From Celoporthe dispersa (taxonomy: Eukaryota > Ascomycota > Sordariomycetes > Diaporthales > Cryphonectriaceae), in the NCBI GenBank assembly GCA_016584495.1, contig WAID01000001.1, positions 1,364,001-1,428,000 of the forward strand: a stretch of DNA of 64,000 nucleotides, written 5' to 3'. Position 1 is the stretch's first letter, and the number at the start of each line of letters is the position of its first letter. Below the pieces are notes generated by a model that had not been told where the DNA came from, did not search any database, and saw only the letters and a list, made by a program, of their open reading frames with translations. This document shows positions 1-11,663 of the stretch, piece after piece. A program made the position numbers and the translations under genes.

Positions 1-2489
1 CGCCCGCAGAGGCTGGTCCGGGTCAAAGGAGTCCAGGACGTCGCGGTATGCATCCCTCCACTCCTTCGACTGCGCAGCCTTCACAGCGAGATCCTCCTTT
101 TCTTTGAAAAGGACGTCGAGATCTCGTTGAAAGCCTGCTGCGTCACGACGTAGAGGATCTCCTTGCCCATGTCTCTCTCCGCATCGGGTATGTCCATTCC
201 TCCCCAGCGCTCTGGCACGCTTCTTGATGATGTGGACGGGTATGACGAGGACAGGGTCGACCAGACCTCGTGGTCGTCGGTGTCCTCAGCAAATCGGACC
301 TTGGAAGAGGACCGCGACCGGGCAGATAGGGCAGGCTGTCCAGCCGTAGACTCGAACCCCTCGGTTGCAGTAGTCTCTGCAAGGACGTCATCTTCCGCAT
401 CAAAGCCTTCTGGTGGTGACGTGCCTTCCTCTTCCATCAAGTAGAAACTGCGCTTCCTCCAGCGGTCGAACAGCTTCTTTCTCACGGCACCCCGCAGCTT
501 CCTGTCCATCGCCCACTTCCTGTGGGCTTCGAGACGAAGGTGCCGAGTCCTCAGCTGGCTATCGGTTGGTGGCCTGTTAGTCCACCGCTCGTCGCCAGCT
601 TCCCGCAGCACAGCGGCAGGTAGGGAAGACGCAACCTCAGAGGAAGTGGTGCCGTTCGTCGTAGCAGAGAACCCTAGGGACGCATTTGCTGGCAGGCTCG
701 ACGCGGCTCCTTCGGGTGGCGGTCTGGGTGCTCCCGTCTCGTCTTCTTCCACGGACGTGTCTTCCTCGCTGCCGCCATCATGGCTGTTTTGTTGTTCCTC
801 ACGATTGTCGGGAGAGATCTCGCCCGGCTGAATGTTGCGCGATTCGCCAACCAACAGGCTCACCAGTTCTGCGACTTGTGTCGGCGGGTTGAGCAGGGCC
901 TCGTAGTGGATATGTGACACCTCATCTCCGGTCGGAGAGGTGACGTGCTCGGATGTAGACGCATAGAATCTGCTGCCATGGTCGACGTCTCCGCTCTGGC
1001 TGAAAAGGCTGGAAAGGATCTCCTCGCGGTTTCCAACATCCGGCCTGGTCTCGTTGACAACGTCATTCTTATCATCAGTGATGTAGACATCGCCGTTGCT
1101 ATGGAAAGCTTTGCCTTCCATCCTGCGTCCGTGGTCAGCTTCAGGTACCCGGCCTTCGCGACCGAAGTGGCTGCTGAGTGGCTGTCTTCCGGTGACGAGT
1201 TGTTGGGTGTCGGTGTTGTGCAGGGCCTGCTGGTCCAGACCTTCAATTACGTCGGCGTGCATTTGCTTGTACAAGACGTAGTAGGTTCGGAATATCCGCA
1301 GGCAGTCCCGCCGGGATATGTGGCCATCGCCGTCGATATCGTAGCCTTTGAAGATTCTCTCGAGTCTCTCCTTGCCTTTCTTGTAGGACAGTCCCTTGAG
1401 AAATTCGGGAAAGCTGATCAGATCGTCGCCGTTGGTGTCGTAGAAAGCAAACATCCGGTCATGAATAAGATTTGGTGCGGTACGCTTCGTACCACTCGAA
1501 GGCACGAGGTATCTCTCAAACGTCTTGCGATCTGCAGCGAGGTACAGCTCATCCGGGTCGTCCCTCCACTCCGTAGCTGCGATGAACGTCCACTGTTCCC
1601 ACAGGGCCTCCAGTTCGGGCCGTTCGAAGCCCGTCTCTCTCGCCAGATGCTTGATGAGCGGGTTGGGCAGGCTTCTCAGGGCTGTATCGGGGTCGCCAGG
1701 GTACCACACAGGTTGCATCGATTTCGGACCGAAGGGCGGCGCGGGGACCCTGACCTTGTAAAACACATGTGTCTTGATGTGCAAGCCCTGGGACTCGCAC
1801 GTCTCGCAGAGGTCAAAATCGGCGCAGTTGGCACAGCGATAGCGTATACCTCGGATGGGCAGGAGCCCGCAGGCATTGCACATGCAGCCCCGGTGGACGT
1901 AAGCATTGCGTCGGGCGTTGTCCTCTGAGACCCTGAACAGCAGACCAACGATATTGTGACCTGAGCGAGGAGGCACCGCCCATGGGTCTTCCTGCCACTC
2001 GGAGTGCAGCGATGGCTCATCTCCAGCTACTGTCTCGGCTCTGCGGTCGTTCTCACCCGGCTCTGTGGTAGCGGGCAGCTGTGGCTCCGGGACATGTACA
2101 TTCTCGTCGGGCTGCGGTACGGCACCTGGGGCATCGGGCTCGAGGGGTGCTGCGTCCACTGTTGCTTGGTCGTTTTGCTGGCTAAAGTGTCGCCGAAGAA
2201 GGCCCTCGAGGTGTTGTCGCTGCTCGACACCGTAGCCGGAGTTCACAAGGTCGTCGATGGCCCCTTCGATCTGACGTCGGCTGTTTCGCTCCGTTCTGCG
2301 GACCGCATTGCTCCTGTGCAGACCGGTACCGTGAGTACCACCAGTGGTGGCTGCAGATGCAGAAGACGACTGTCGAGAGCGCTGCTGCCAGGCTTGGTAG
2401 ATGATGAAGCCAGCAGCAAGCCCCGTAACGATCTGGATGGCGAGACGTGGGCGCGTCAAGGTCGCAGCGGCTGAAGAAGTTGAATCCAT
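1..2489 (-). CDS. Membrane-anchored ZZ zinc-finger / EF-hand protein, C-terminus beyond window edge
   Basis: Single-exon gene read from 2489 leftwards. Residues about 16-33 form one hydrophobic segment close to the N-terminus, probably a membrane anchor. A ZZ-type zinc finger lies at about 199-247 (C-x-C and C-x2-C pairs ending in two His), and two canonical EF-hand loops at about 351-362 (DTNGDDLISFPE) and 384-395 (DIDGDGHISRRD). The remaining C-terminal half is acidic, low-complexity and probably disordered. In this frame a stop occurs at 81, but from about position 120 another frame stays open to base 1 and reads naturally (ILDVLFKEKEDLAVKAA). I infer a one-base deletion near 119-121 and a gene that continues off the left edge. 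By family, the domains suggest calcium-responsive protein binding at a membrane; the precise role is unknown. Confidence 0.8.
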
Positions 2490-3095
2490 GACGGCTGGGT
2501 GGGAACCATGGTGCTTCAGCGCGATCTGTCAACGCAGAGAGAACTGTCTGCCATTTGGCAGGGCCAGAAAGATGTACTGTTGGGGCCACAGGAACGGCCA
2601 GAGGGGTCGAAGGTGGATGTCAGCAGTGGCGTTTCGTTGAGGGCCCCACGGTTGGAGTTTGGGGAAGCTCGGAAAGCTCAAGTGGGATCGCGTCGCTGGG
2701 GTGAGCTACGCTGCTACTGTAACAGTGGCTCAAGCACAGGCTCCTGGAAGGTGCCAGTCGCCCGTTTTTAGCCCACGCTTGCAGGGGTCGACAACCAGTC
2801 TTAGCGGCTGCGGGACGCCCCTTCGTCGCCTAAATTCCAACTACAACAGACCTATCTTTTGGAAACAAATCATGACCATCACAGCAGGCAAGATATATAT
2901 TATTTTATTGTGTTCTGTTCAAGACATCGTATATTAAGAACCCCATCATGGCCACCCGTCTCACGTCTAAAAGCAATGGCCTTCTATGAAAATAACGTCC
3001 AAGAGAAGAAACAAAAAGAGATGAAGAGACATGTTGGCAGACCCGGTAGTTGGCAAAGGCTTCAAGCACATCCGTCTGTCTCTGCGTGCCAATGA
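2490..3095. other. Intergenic: upstream of the ZZ/EF-hand gene, downstream of the glycosyltransferase
   Basis: About 600 bases without a convincing gene. It holds the presumed promoter of the leftward ZZ/EF-hand gene and the 3' flank of the leftward glycosyltransferase. An AT-rich stretch at about 2880-2940 could be a polyadenylation region. Short open frames here lack coding character. Confidence 0.5.
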
Positions 3096-4647
3096 TTACG
3101 AGTTCAGGATCTCTAAGATGACGCTCGCAGCCTTGGTCCGTCCTGCATGCTCTGGGTGCCTCTCGGCCAGCTTCTTTGCGTTTTCTCGGAACACGGCAGC
3201 TTTCTCTCCGACCAGCACGTCCTTCAGCGCCGTGCCCAGCTCCGCACGCGCCCACCGCGGCGCAGCAGTCTTATTCGCCCTGATGCCTACGCCGTTCAGC
3301 TCGACGCGGTTTCCGAAATCATAACAGTCGATCCATGCGGGTAGCACGATCTGTGGCACTCCGGCTGCCAGCGCTTCGTGGTGTGAGTTTGCGCCTCCGT
3401 GGTGCACGGAGCAGACGACACGTCCAGACAGCAGGATCGAGCACGGGTCTGCCTTGACCCAGGACGTGATTCGCACGCGGCCGGCCTCGATCTCAGGCAA
3501 TAACGTGTCGCGCACAGCCTTCCACTCGCCCTCCCAGGCGGATTCGTCCTCGCTGCTGCTGCTGCTTCCGCCGTCCTCCTTGGAACCACCCGCCTTGCGC
3601 TTCAGCTTCCAGAGGACTTGCATCTTGGAAGACGCCCCAGCCGCGTCAAGAAGATCACGTACGGCCAGCGCCATCTCCAGCGCCTCAGCCGGCGTCATCT
3701 TCAACTGCGTGCCCAGGTTGATATAGACCGTTGGGCCGTTCGACAGCCATTTGTCCAGGGCGGGATCAAAGTCACCCAGCTTTTTTGCGTACCGCACGAC
3801 TGGCCCGACCGGAATGACGTGGCTAGGTATGATATCGAGAGGATAGTCAAGATCCGGCGAGAAGGCGCTGATGAGTCTCAGCCCGGGAGGCGGCGCGTGG
3901 ACCACGCCCAGCTCGGCCAGCGACATCATCTGTAGGTTCTCGTCCCCGGTGTGATCTCTCAGGAGCTTCACTGCCGTCTTGGTCCGGGTGTCGGTCAACA
4001 TTGTCTTGGCGAGGATGAGTGTGAGGCCTATGTTGTGTGCCATCTGAGACCATGGGACCGGATACGGGAGGGCGGAGCCGATGACCGGGTATTTCCACAG
4101 AGCTGCGCCTTTAGGCTGGCATGGCACGGCAAAATCCTTAATGGTGTTGGGGAGCTAACACGGTCCACTTGACCTTGAGGTAGTGTGCTGCAGTGAGCCC
4201 GGGCAGGTAGAGAGGGTCGATGACTGTTAACTCGGGCTGGACTTCCTTGATGATGCTGACAGTCTGGGCATAAAGATCCACGACCTCCTCCGGCTCCCAG
4301 GGCATGGCACCGTACGAGAAACGGCCCATGAAGACTGACGCATTCGAGAAGTTCGGCAAGGGGAGTGACCATGCGTCCATGATACCTGCTTGGGGTCGTG
4401 ACATTGCTTGAAAGTGGGACACGCCTGTGATACCGTGGAAGTGAAGTTTGTACGGCGCTGCTGTCCTGAGGGTTTCGTCTGCCAACGCCATCGTGTGTTC
4501 AACCTCCGGCTCCATGGGATGCTCTGATGCGATGTGCATCTCGAGAGGCGCTCCGGTGGCCATAAGGGCGTACGAGGTCGCCAGGATAACATTGGCCTGG
4601 CCATAGTCGCTGGAGCAGATGAAAAGAATCTTCTTGGGAGCAGCCAT
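3096..4647 (-). CDS. UDP-glycosyltransferase (GT1 family), one frameshift
   Basis: GT1 (UGT) glycosyltransferase, predicted to move a sugar from a UDP-sugar to a small lipophilic acceptor. The N-terminal part starts with a Rossmann strand (KILFICSSDYGQAN). The C-terminal donor-binding block has the UGT signature HHGGANSHHEALAAGVPQ followed by a D-x-x-D-F-x-N-R stretch, coded at about 3330-3410. The frame breaks at a run of four G (4149-4152, C on the coding strand). Removing one base joins the halves through LAP-NTIKDFAVPCQPKGAALW, and the span of 1552 bases becomes 517 codons including the stop (516 aa), a usual UGT length. No intron can explain a one-base shift. A consensus error is likeliest; a recent null mutation is the alternative. 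The acceptor cannot be predicted. Confidence 0.85.
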
Positions 4648-5987
4648 CTTGACGAGAAAATCCCTCGGGGTTGACCAGGGGAAACTTAGCAGAGACAGCC
4701 AGGAGGAGAGGCTGTAACTCTACGACGCACAAGGAGAACATTATATGTATATATATATATACGTATGCCTCCCTTTTGTCCTCACAACCCCAGCCTGACG
4801 CAGTAGCTACTACCTCCAGCCTGGGCCCATATTGCCTTCAGTTCTCCAGTCTGAATACTACTATGCCCAAGAGACTATCCCTCTTATCAAGGTGCCCCTG
4901 AGGGACCCTGCTCCAACCCGGGGTTTCGCTCCTACCTAGCGAATAAGTACTCCGTAGTAAACTAAACTCAAAGTTGGGGTCCAACAGAGAAAACTCGACA
5001 TCTCCTCGCCGCACGGCCAACAATCTGCTCATTCCCTTAGATCTATGTTGAGAACTGAAATCCCGCAGCAGATACCTGTGCAGCACGTCTCGCTTATCGA
5101 AACCTTCTCGTCTTATGTTCAAAATGGAGCACAGAGGGGCAGCACGTGGGGCGAGAAGCTGAGAGAAACCCAAGCAAACTCTATTGAGGGACCCCGTATG
5201 GCGTGGTGCGGACATGCACTCTGGTTAGAGATGCTTGCCAGCGCCCCATCTACGGTGTGGGTCGGCTCACACACTGCGGTATGCTACTATTTCCAATCAG
5301 TCAGTCCACTACCAGTATGCCAGTTCAGGTAGATTACAGCTGCAGTGGAGACAGCAATTACAGGTTGGGACGAGCTGCCGGGTCGCCCTTTTTTTTTTTT
5401 TTTTTTAACAGTCTCGGACGTCGGATGCGCGGATCTCAATAAATTACATTCGACATGGCAGATTCCTTGTGAATAGGGCCCTGCTATGGTAGACGCGTAG
5501 GCTGGCCTGACCAAGGTCTGAGCGCCCATAGCAGATCGAACGGACAGACATACCGAAACAGGATGCATTCTACACAATTTGAGATTGCGATCGAGCCGGT
5601 GGCCAAACCAGGCTGGAGCCCTGCACCGCTGTTGATATTGGGTCTCATTACGGTCAAGAACCCATTCGGGGTTCTGCTGCTGCCAATGGAAAACTCGTCA
5701 GGTGTCGTGCCGACATACTCGGTGCTCACGAGTATACACTTACACGAGGTCAGTAATGTATTGGTGATTCACAGCACTGGATCTTCGTCTGGCCAGCAGG
5801 TCGTCTTGTGCTAGCGACGATAAGCGAAATGCTAAAAGACCCCCTGGCGTGCACCATCCTCACAACCCTAACCCCCAGAGCTCGGGTGAATTTTCTGGAC
5901 GCGCTGTGGTGGAGCAGGGGACGAGAACATCTTGGATAGAGCACGCCGCCAGCGACAAGGGCGGGACATGGGCTGTAGGAGAGGATC
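4648..5987. other. Intergenic, 1.3 kb, no convincing gene
   Basis: Separates the divergent glycosyltransferase and IleRS genes. It carries an alternating TA tract at about 4742-4762, roughly 100 bases before the glycosyltransferase start, and a run of 18 T at 5389-5406. Several short open frames occur on both strands, but none shows domain similarity or intron signals that I trust. Confidence 0.5.
4742..4762 (-). promoter_or_regulatory. TA-rich tract, possible TATA element of the glycosyltransferase gene
   Basis: An alternating TATATA tract lies about 95-115 bases upstream of the glycosyltransferase ATG at 4647. Position and composition fit a TATA-type core promoter element, but no transcription start can be seen, so it could also be a simple repeat. 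Confidence 0.3.
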
Positions 5988-8900
5988 ATGTCGAAGTCGT
6001 GGCAGTCGACCATAAGACTGCCAAAGGCCTCTTCCCGTAAGTATTGGCCCCTCCCCCCAACCCCCTCCTCTCAGACCGTCCGGTTTTCAGACAACGAGTT
6101 GACGTCCTATTTCCCTCCCGCTCAGACCACGACCAGCAACGCATCAGCGCGAACAGTATCTCCAGCGATGCACCGCCGGCTTGTACGAATGGCAAGCCAC
6201 CAATCGAAAATCTGAAAAGCCTTTCATCCTGCACGATGGCCCGCCGTACGCCAATGGCTCGCTCCACGTCGGCCACGCGCTGAACAAGATCCTCAAGGAC
6301 ATAATCCTGCGCGTCAAGGTGCAGCAGGGACACAGGGTTCGGTACGTGCCGGGCTGGGACTGTCATGGCCTGCCTATCGAGCTCAAGGCCCTCGAGGCTG
6401 CCTCGGGCGTGGCCAGAGGGAAGAGCAGCAAGAGCAGCAGTGGTGGCGGTGGGACGGGCACGACCATGACACCCGTGGAGATCCGCGCCTCGGCTCGGGA
6501 CCTCGCGAGCAGGACTGTGCTGTCGCAGATGGAGGAGTTCAAGTCCTTTGCTGTCATGGCGGACTGGGAGGGCAGGTGGACCACCATGGACCCGGAGTTC
6601 GAGATCAGGCAGCTTGACCTGTTCCTGGGCATGGTCCGGAGGGGTCTGATCTACCGCCGGTTCAAGCCGGTCTACTGGTCGCCATCCTCAGGCACCGCGC
6701 TTGCTGAGGCAGAGCTCGAGTACAAAGATGACCACACGTCTACGGCAGCCTATGTGCGCTTCCCGATACTGAGCACCGCTGATGGTGCGCTGCGCGAGCT
6801 TCTGGGAGAGGGCTTCAGCGGCAAGCTGTACGTCGTCATATGGACCACGACACCTTGGACGTTACCGGCGAACAAGGCCGTCGCCGTGCATGACGAGCTA
6901 GAGTATGTCATTGTTAGACATGGGGACGATGCGCTCATAGTGGGCAAGGAGTGCTTGCCACGGATCCAGGCATCGCTCTGTCTAGGGCCGATGGACACTT
7001 TGAGCATCATCGGCCTACGTAAGGGAGCCGACCTGCGCCACCTCACGTATCGAAATCCTCTCCACGGGGATGCTGCTCCTCCGCAGCCTATCATACATGC
7101 AGATTTCGTTTCGGCCGACTCTGGATCTGGTCTGGTCCATCTTGCGCCGGGCCACGGACACGACGACTACGAGGCCTGCAGGTCTCTTGTTGGGCTAGAA
7201 ATATCTGCACCGGTGGATGACCGTGGTCACTTTACCGCGGAGGCGTATCCACAAGATCCGGAGCGCTTGCGAGGCCTTTTTGTCCAGGGCAAAGGCAACG
7301 CAGCAGTGCTGGAGCTTCTAGGCAGTGATGTACTGCTGGTGCACAGATACCAGCACAAATACCCCCACGACTGGCGGACAAAGAAGCCAATCATCATCAG
7401 GGCTACCGCGCAGTGGTTTGCTGATGTCGCGGGGATCAAGGACGAGGCCTTGAGGGCGCTTGATGACGTGCAGTTCATCCCGTCCAGCGGCAAGACGAGG
7501 CTGGAAAGCTTCGTCAAGGGACGCAGCGAGTGGTGCATCTCGAGACAGCGGGCGTGGGGCGTTCCGGTCCCTGCTTTATACCACAGTAACGGCGATGCTG
7601 TGATGACAGAGGAGAGCGTCAAGCATATCATCTCCGTCATCCGGAAGAGGGGTATTGATGCCTGGTGGTCTGATGACCCGAGCGATCCGGAGTGGATTCC
7701 GCCGTCCCTACAAGGCAGCGGCGAGTATCGACGTGGTACTGATACTATGGATGTCTGGTTCGATAGCGGGAGCAGCTGGACCCACGAGGGTGGTGCCAGG
7801 GCTGACGTCTACCTCGAGGGCTCCGACCAGCACCGCGGCTGGTTCCAGTCCAGCCTGTTGACACGTGTCGCTGCAGCAGCCGCCAAAAATGTACCGGAAA
7901 AGGCCAGTCTCGTTGAGCAGGGTGTCGGCTTGGCTCCGTTCAGGCGCCTCATCACACATGGCTTCACTCTGGACAAGAGCGGGAGGAAGATGTCCAAGTC
8001 CCTAGGGAACATCCTTCTTCCTAAGGAGGTCATAGCAGGCACCTTACTGCCGCCTGTCAAGAAGCGAAAGGACAAAGATGCCCCGAGCGACGAGGCCAAG
8101 GGCTCCGGTCCTCACTATGACGCTCTTGGGCCAGATGCGCTTCGACTATGGGCGACCAGCAGCGACTACACCCACGATGTGGTGATAGGTGTACCGGTTC
8201 TGAAGTCGATACACACGTGCCTCATCAAGTATCGAACCATCACCAAGATGTTGCTCGGCTCGATGCTTGAATCTGCCCGGGCGACACCGCTGACAGCCAC
8301 GGACCACATCGCAATCATACAACTGCGGGACGTCATGGACGAGGTGAGCAAGGCCTACGACAGATTTGAGTTTTACAGAGGCTTCAGCGCGCTGAACCGA
8401 TGGGTCAACAATGACCTGTCTGCCTTTTACCTCGAGGCCATGAAGGACAGGCTCTACTGTGGCGACGGGGGCGGCGTGCTGGAGCCTGTCTTCTGGGGCA
8501 TGATGCGCATGGTCGCGCCCATCACGCCGATGCTGGTCGAAGAGGCGTGGGATCATGCTCCGGACTGGCTGAAGAAAGATGCCACCCACCCTCTCCAACA
8601 GCTTTACACGTCTCCCCTGATCGACGAAAGCCGGCTGCCAGGCGACGAGGCCGCACTCCGCAAGGCCATACCGGTGCTGTCAACCGTTCATGCGGGCATC
8701 AAGTCTGCGACCGAGGCTGCGCGCAGAGGCAAGGCCATGGGCACGTCGCTGCAGTGCTCCGTCGTGGTTGAGGTGCCTGACCCGGTTGTCGTAAAAGTCC
8801 TCGAGCAGTTTGGAGACGAGCTGGAGAGCCTCTTTGTTGTGTCATCTGTGCGCATCAATGAGCCACTGCCAGAAGCACCGGAATGGAAGTATGCATCTGA

Positions 8901-9063
8901 GTTTGAGGTCCCTTCTGTCGACGGTATCTCCGCCGACGTGCAATGCAGGGCCTGGGTCTTACCGCCTGAAGCGCACAAGTGTCCAAGGTGCTGGCGGTAT
9001 GTTGCACCTAAGGAGGATGATTTGTGCGGGAGATGCGAGGAGTTGGTCCAGAGATCCGAATGA
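5988..9063 (+). CDS. ISM1: Isoleucyl-tRNA synthetase, mitochondrial type
   Basis: Class I synthetase charging mitochondrial tRNA-Ile. The long exon up to the stop at 9063 carries the HIGH-type motif PYANGSLHVGHALNK (about 6244-6288), the KMSKS loop (7987-8001) and a C-terminal zinc-binding segment with CPRCW and CGRC pairs, as in bacterial and organellar IleRS. The large exon is open from at least 6127; before its first Leu-Tyr-Glu-Trp-Gln it reads REQYLQRCTAGLYEWQ, which fits the family. A short first exon from ATG 5988 (MSKSWQSTIRLPKASS) matches the conserved start of fungal Ism1 and precedes a GTAAGT at 6037. The obvious acceptor after 6125 does not keep phase with that donor, so this junction is uncertain (a donor at 6041 or a small indel would fix it). 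A longer mitochondrial presequence exon upstream is possible but not seen. Confidence 0.92.
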
Positions 9064-9636
9064 CTGTGACCTCCAGTTGATCATGGCTCTAGAACAGAGT
9101 TGCCATGGAGCTAGCTTTAGATGCTGCACAAAGCTGTATTTATACGGACAAAATCTAGATGATACCCCCCTTCTCACCTGGATTTCATCCTCCACGATGC
9201 CTATCTCGAGAATTCAAAGAATTAGTACAAGCCTTACTCCTAAACGTAGATCGGCTTGCGGATTATCATTTTTTGTTTGTTTGCCGTTTGACCTTTCATT
9301 ATACGCACGCTGTCCTTCCGGCTGGTTTTGTTGTGTTGCCCAACCGCCCGACTTCGGTCACCCGCGAGTCGGATCTAGCAATCTAGCAGATAAAGGTGCT
9401 GAGGTGGGGCACGGCTCAAAACGTTCTGCAGGTCGGCGACTTTCTGACCCCTCTCAGCTGCAGCAGTGATTACAGGCCTGAGTACTTACAACCTGCACAG
9501 GCCAAAAGCAGAAAAAAGACCTGCAATGCAATATGTACTGAGGAGATTCACGCCGTCCTCCTCCTCCTCTTCCACCTCCGCTCATTTCTCGTTATCAGTT
9601 CTTATAAGAGACAGCCTATTACTCAAAGGGCGCAAA
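9064..9636. other. Intergenic between IleRS and FPGS-1
   Basis: About 570 bases holding the 3' flank of IleRS and the promoter of the rightward folylpolyglutamate synthase gene. Short open frames are present, but no gene is supported. Confidence 0.5.
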
Positions 9637-9906
9637 ATGAGCTCGTCATCGAGTAGGACGTACGCAGTGAGTCTCACACCCCATCTCCCGCCCTCTGCTT
9701 TTATGACTTGAGAACTCAAGGATAAAGCCTGGATGAGGGTACTAATTGCCAGGATGGGTAGGATGCGATCGATACCCTCAACAATTTACAGACACCCTTC
9801 GCGGTCATCGAGGCACGGCGCAAAGCCGGCATCCGTCCTGATGAGAGCAGCATTCGAGAGATGAAGGCCTACTGGGCGCGCCTGGGCCACAATGTGAGCT
9901 CCTCCG

Positions 9907-9943
<37 letters not shown>

Positions 9944-11511
9944 CCTTCTATTTGTCTGTCCATCTATCCATCCATCCATCCAAGGACTAACCAGATTTTC
10001 TCTCCCCCCCGCCTTCTTAGTCCGAGGACCTCAACCGCCTCAATGTGATCCACGTAGCCGGCACCAAGGGTAAAGGCAGCGTCTGCGCCTTCGTAGCCTC
10101 CATCCTCTCACACCACCAGCGCACCCACTCGCGGCCCTCCAAGGTCGGCCTGCTCACCAGCCCACACCTCATCGCCGTCCGCGAGCGCATCCGCCTGGAC
10201 GGCGCGCCCATCTCGGAGGACCTCTTCGCGAGGTACTTTTTCGAGGTGTACGACCAGCTCACCTCTCCCTCGTCATCACCGTCGGCTGCTTCCGCCCTTT
10301 TCCCCGACGACGCCGCGCCCGGGTCTACACCCAGCTACGCGCGCTACCTGACCCTCCTGGCCTTTCACGTGTTCCTGCGCGAGGGCGTCGACGCGGCGGT
10401 CATCGAGACAGGAGTCGGCGGCGAGTATGATGCCACGAACGTAGTCGAGAGGCCGGTGTGCACAGGGATCAGCACGCTGGGCATCGATCATGTGTTTGTC
10501 CTGGGGGAAACGGTGGATAAGATTGCGTGGCACAAGGCCGGGATCATGAAGAGCGGGTGTCGGGCGTTTGCGGTGGAGCAGCTCGCTTTCCCTCATGCAG
10601 AGGAGGTGCTGAGGCACAGGGCGGCGGAGAAGAGGGTCGAGCTGAAGCTGTTGGGTGTGGACGCGAGGCTGAAGAGTGGAGATGTGAAGGTCAGGCCAGA
10701 GGCGGCGTTTCAGAGGCGCAATGTCACTTTGGCTATTGCACTGGCGGAGACGGCGCTGGAGAGGATTGATCCGGACGGATTCACGAGGAGCGAGAACGCC
10801 TTGCCGGTTGAGTTCAAGGAGGGCATTGAACAGATCAACTGGAGAGGGAGGTGTGATGTTAAGGAGGAAGGGCGGATTAGGTGGTGTGTTGATGGGGCGC
10901 ATACCACGGATAGTCTCAAGGTGGCGGCGAGGTGGTTCAAGGACGAGTGTGCGGGCAGGTAAGTTATATTTGGTTCTGCCTAACAGCATTGATGATTCAG
11001 AGAGAGAGAGAGAGAGATACTAAGACTCGTTGCAGGTCGGGCCCGAGGATTCTGATCTTCAACCAGCAGGGCAGAGTCGAGGCTATTGACTTTTTGGACG
11101 GGCTCCACTCCGGCGCCCAGGCGGATGACGGGTCGTCGTTTGATCATGTCATGTTCTGCACAAATGTTACACATGCAGCGACAGGCTACAAGCGAGGTAA
11201 GTCGGCTCTCATGCATACCCTTGACCTGGTGTTCTCTGAGAGCCAACCGTCTTTTAGATTTCGTCAACCATCAGTATGATCCGGAAGCTATCAAGAAGCT
11301 CACGGTGCAACATCGCTTTGCTGAGCGGTGGACAGCGCTCGACCCAAAGGCAGACGTCACTGTCGTTCCCAGCATAGAAGAGGCCATCAATCACGCCCGG
11401 AGCTTGGCTCAGTCATTGAAGGAAGGGGAGACAGTACAGGTCTTCATCACAGGCAGTCTCCATCTAGTCGGAGGTGCCTTGGGTATATTAGAGGGGGCTG
11501 ATGCTCTATGA
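9637..11511 (+). CDS. FPGS: Folylpolyglutamate synthase, paralogue 1 (FPGS-1), five exons
   Basis: Adds glutamates to folates, keeping them in the cell and improving one-carbon enzyme affinity. My exon model is 9637-9666, 9762-9893, 10021-10958, 11036-11196 and 11258-11511; the lengths sum to 505 codons including the stop (504 aa), the usual family size. The N-terminus reads DAIDTLNNLQTPFAVIEARR. The P-loop is HVAGTKGKGSVCAF, followed by TSPHLIAVRERIRLDG, GVGGEYDATN, LGIDHVFVLG, WHKAGI and the C-domain WCVDGAHTTDSL. All junctions use GT-AG in consistent phase. Intron 2 contains CT and ATCC microsatellites, intron 3 an AG repeat. No mitochondrial leader is visible, so a cytosolic enzyme is likely. 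It faces a second FPGS gene tail to tail, with 152 bases between the stop codons. Confidence 0.93.
9910..9983. repeat. CT and ATCC microsatellites in FPGS-1 intron 2
   Basis: A CT dinucleotide repeat of about 30 bases (9910-9939) and a short ATCC tetranucleotide repeat (about 9962-9982) lie inside intron 2, forming a pyrimidine-rich tract before the TTAG acceptor at 10020. Likely neutral length-variable sequence. Confidence 0.85.
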
Positions 11512-11663
11512 CCGGCCCAGCTGCCTGGCTTGTCCCCTTTTCTTTTTTTTTTTTATAAAAAAACCCTTGATCAGAAGAGGAGGTCCGTCTCGGCGTTTCA
11601 ACATTAGAAATAGAGGAAATGTGCTCAACGCACGGTATATACCCACCCAAAACACGTATCAGT

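Noticed and set aside
945..1928. 327-codon open frame on the plus strand
   Set aside because: Lies entirely antisense to the ZZ/EF-hand coding sequence, whose domains fix the true strand; a shadow frame.
4138..4160. Intron between the two glycosyltransferase halves
   Set aside because: The halves differ by one base only and the protein sequence is continuous across the site; no room for an intron.
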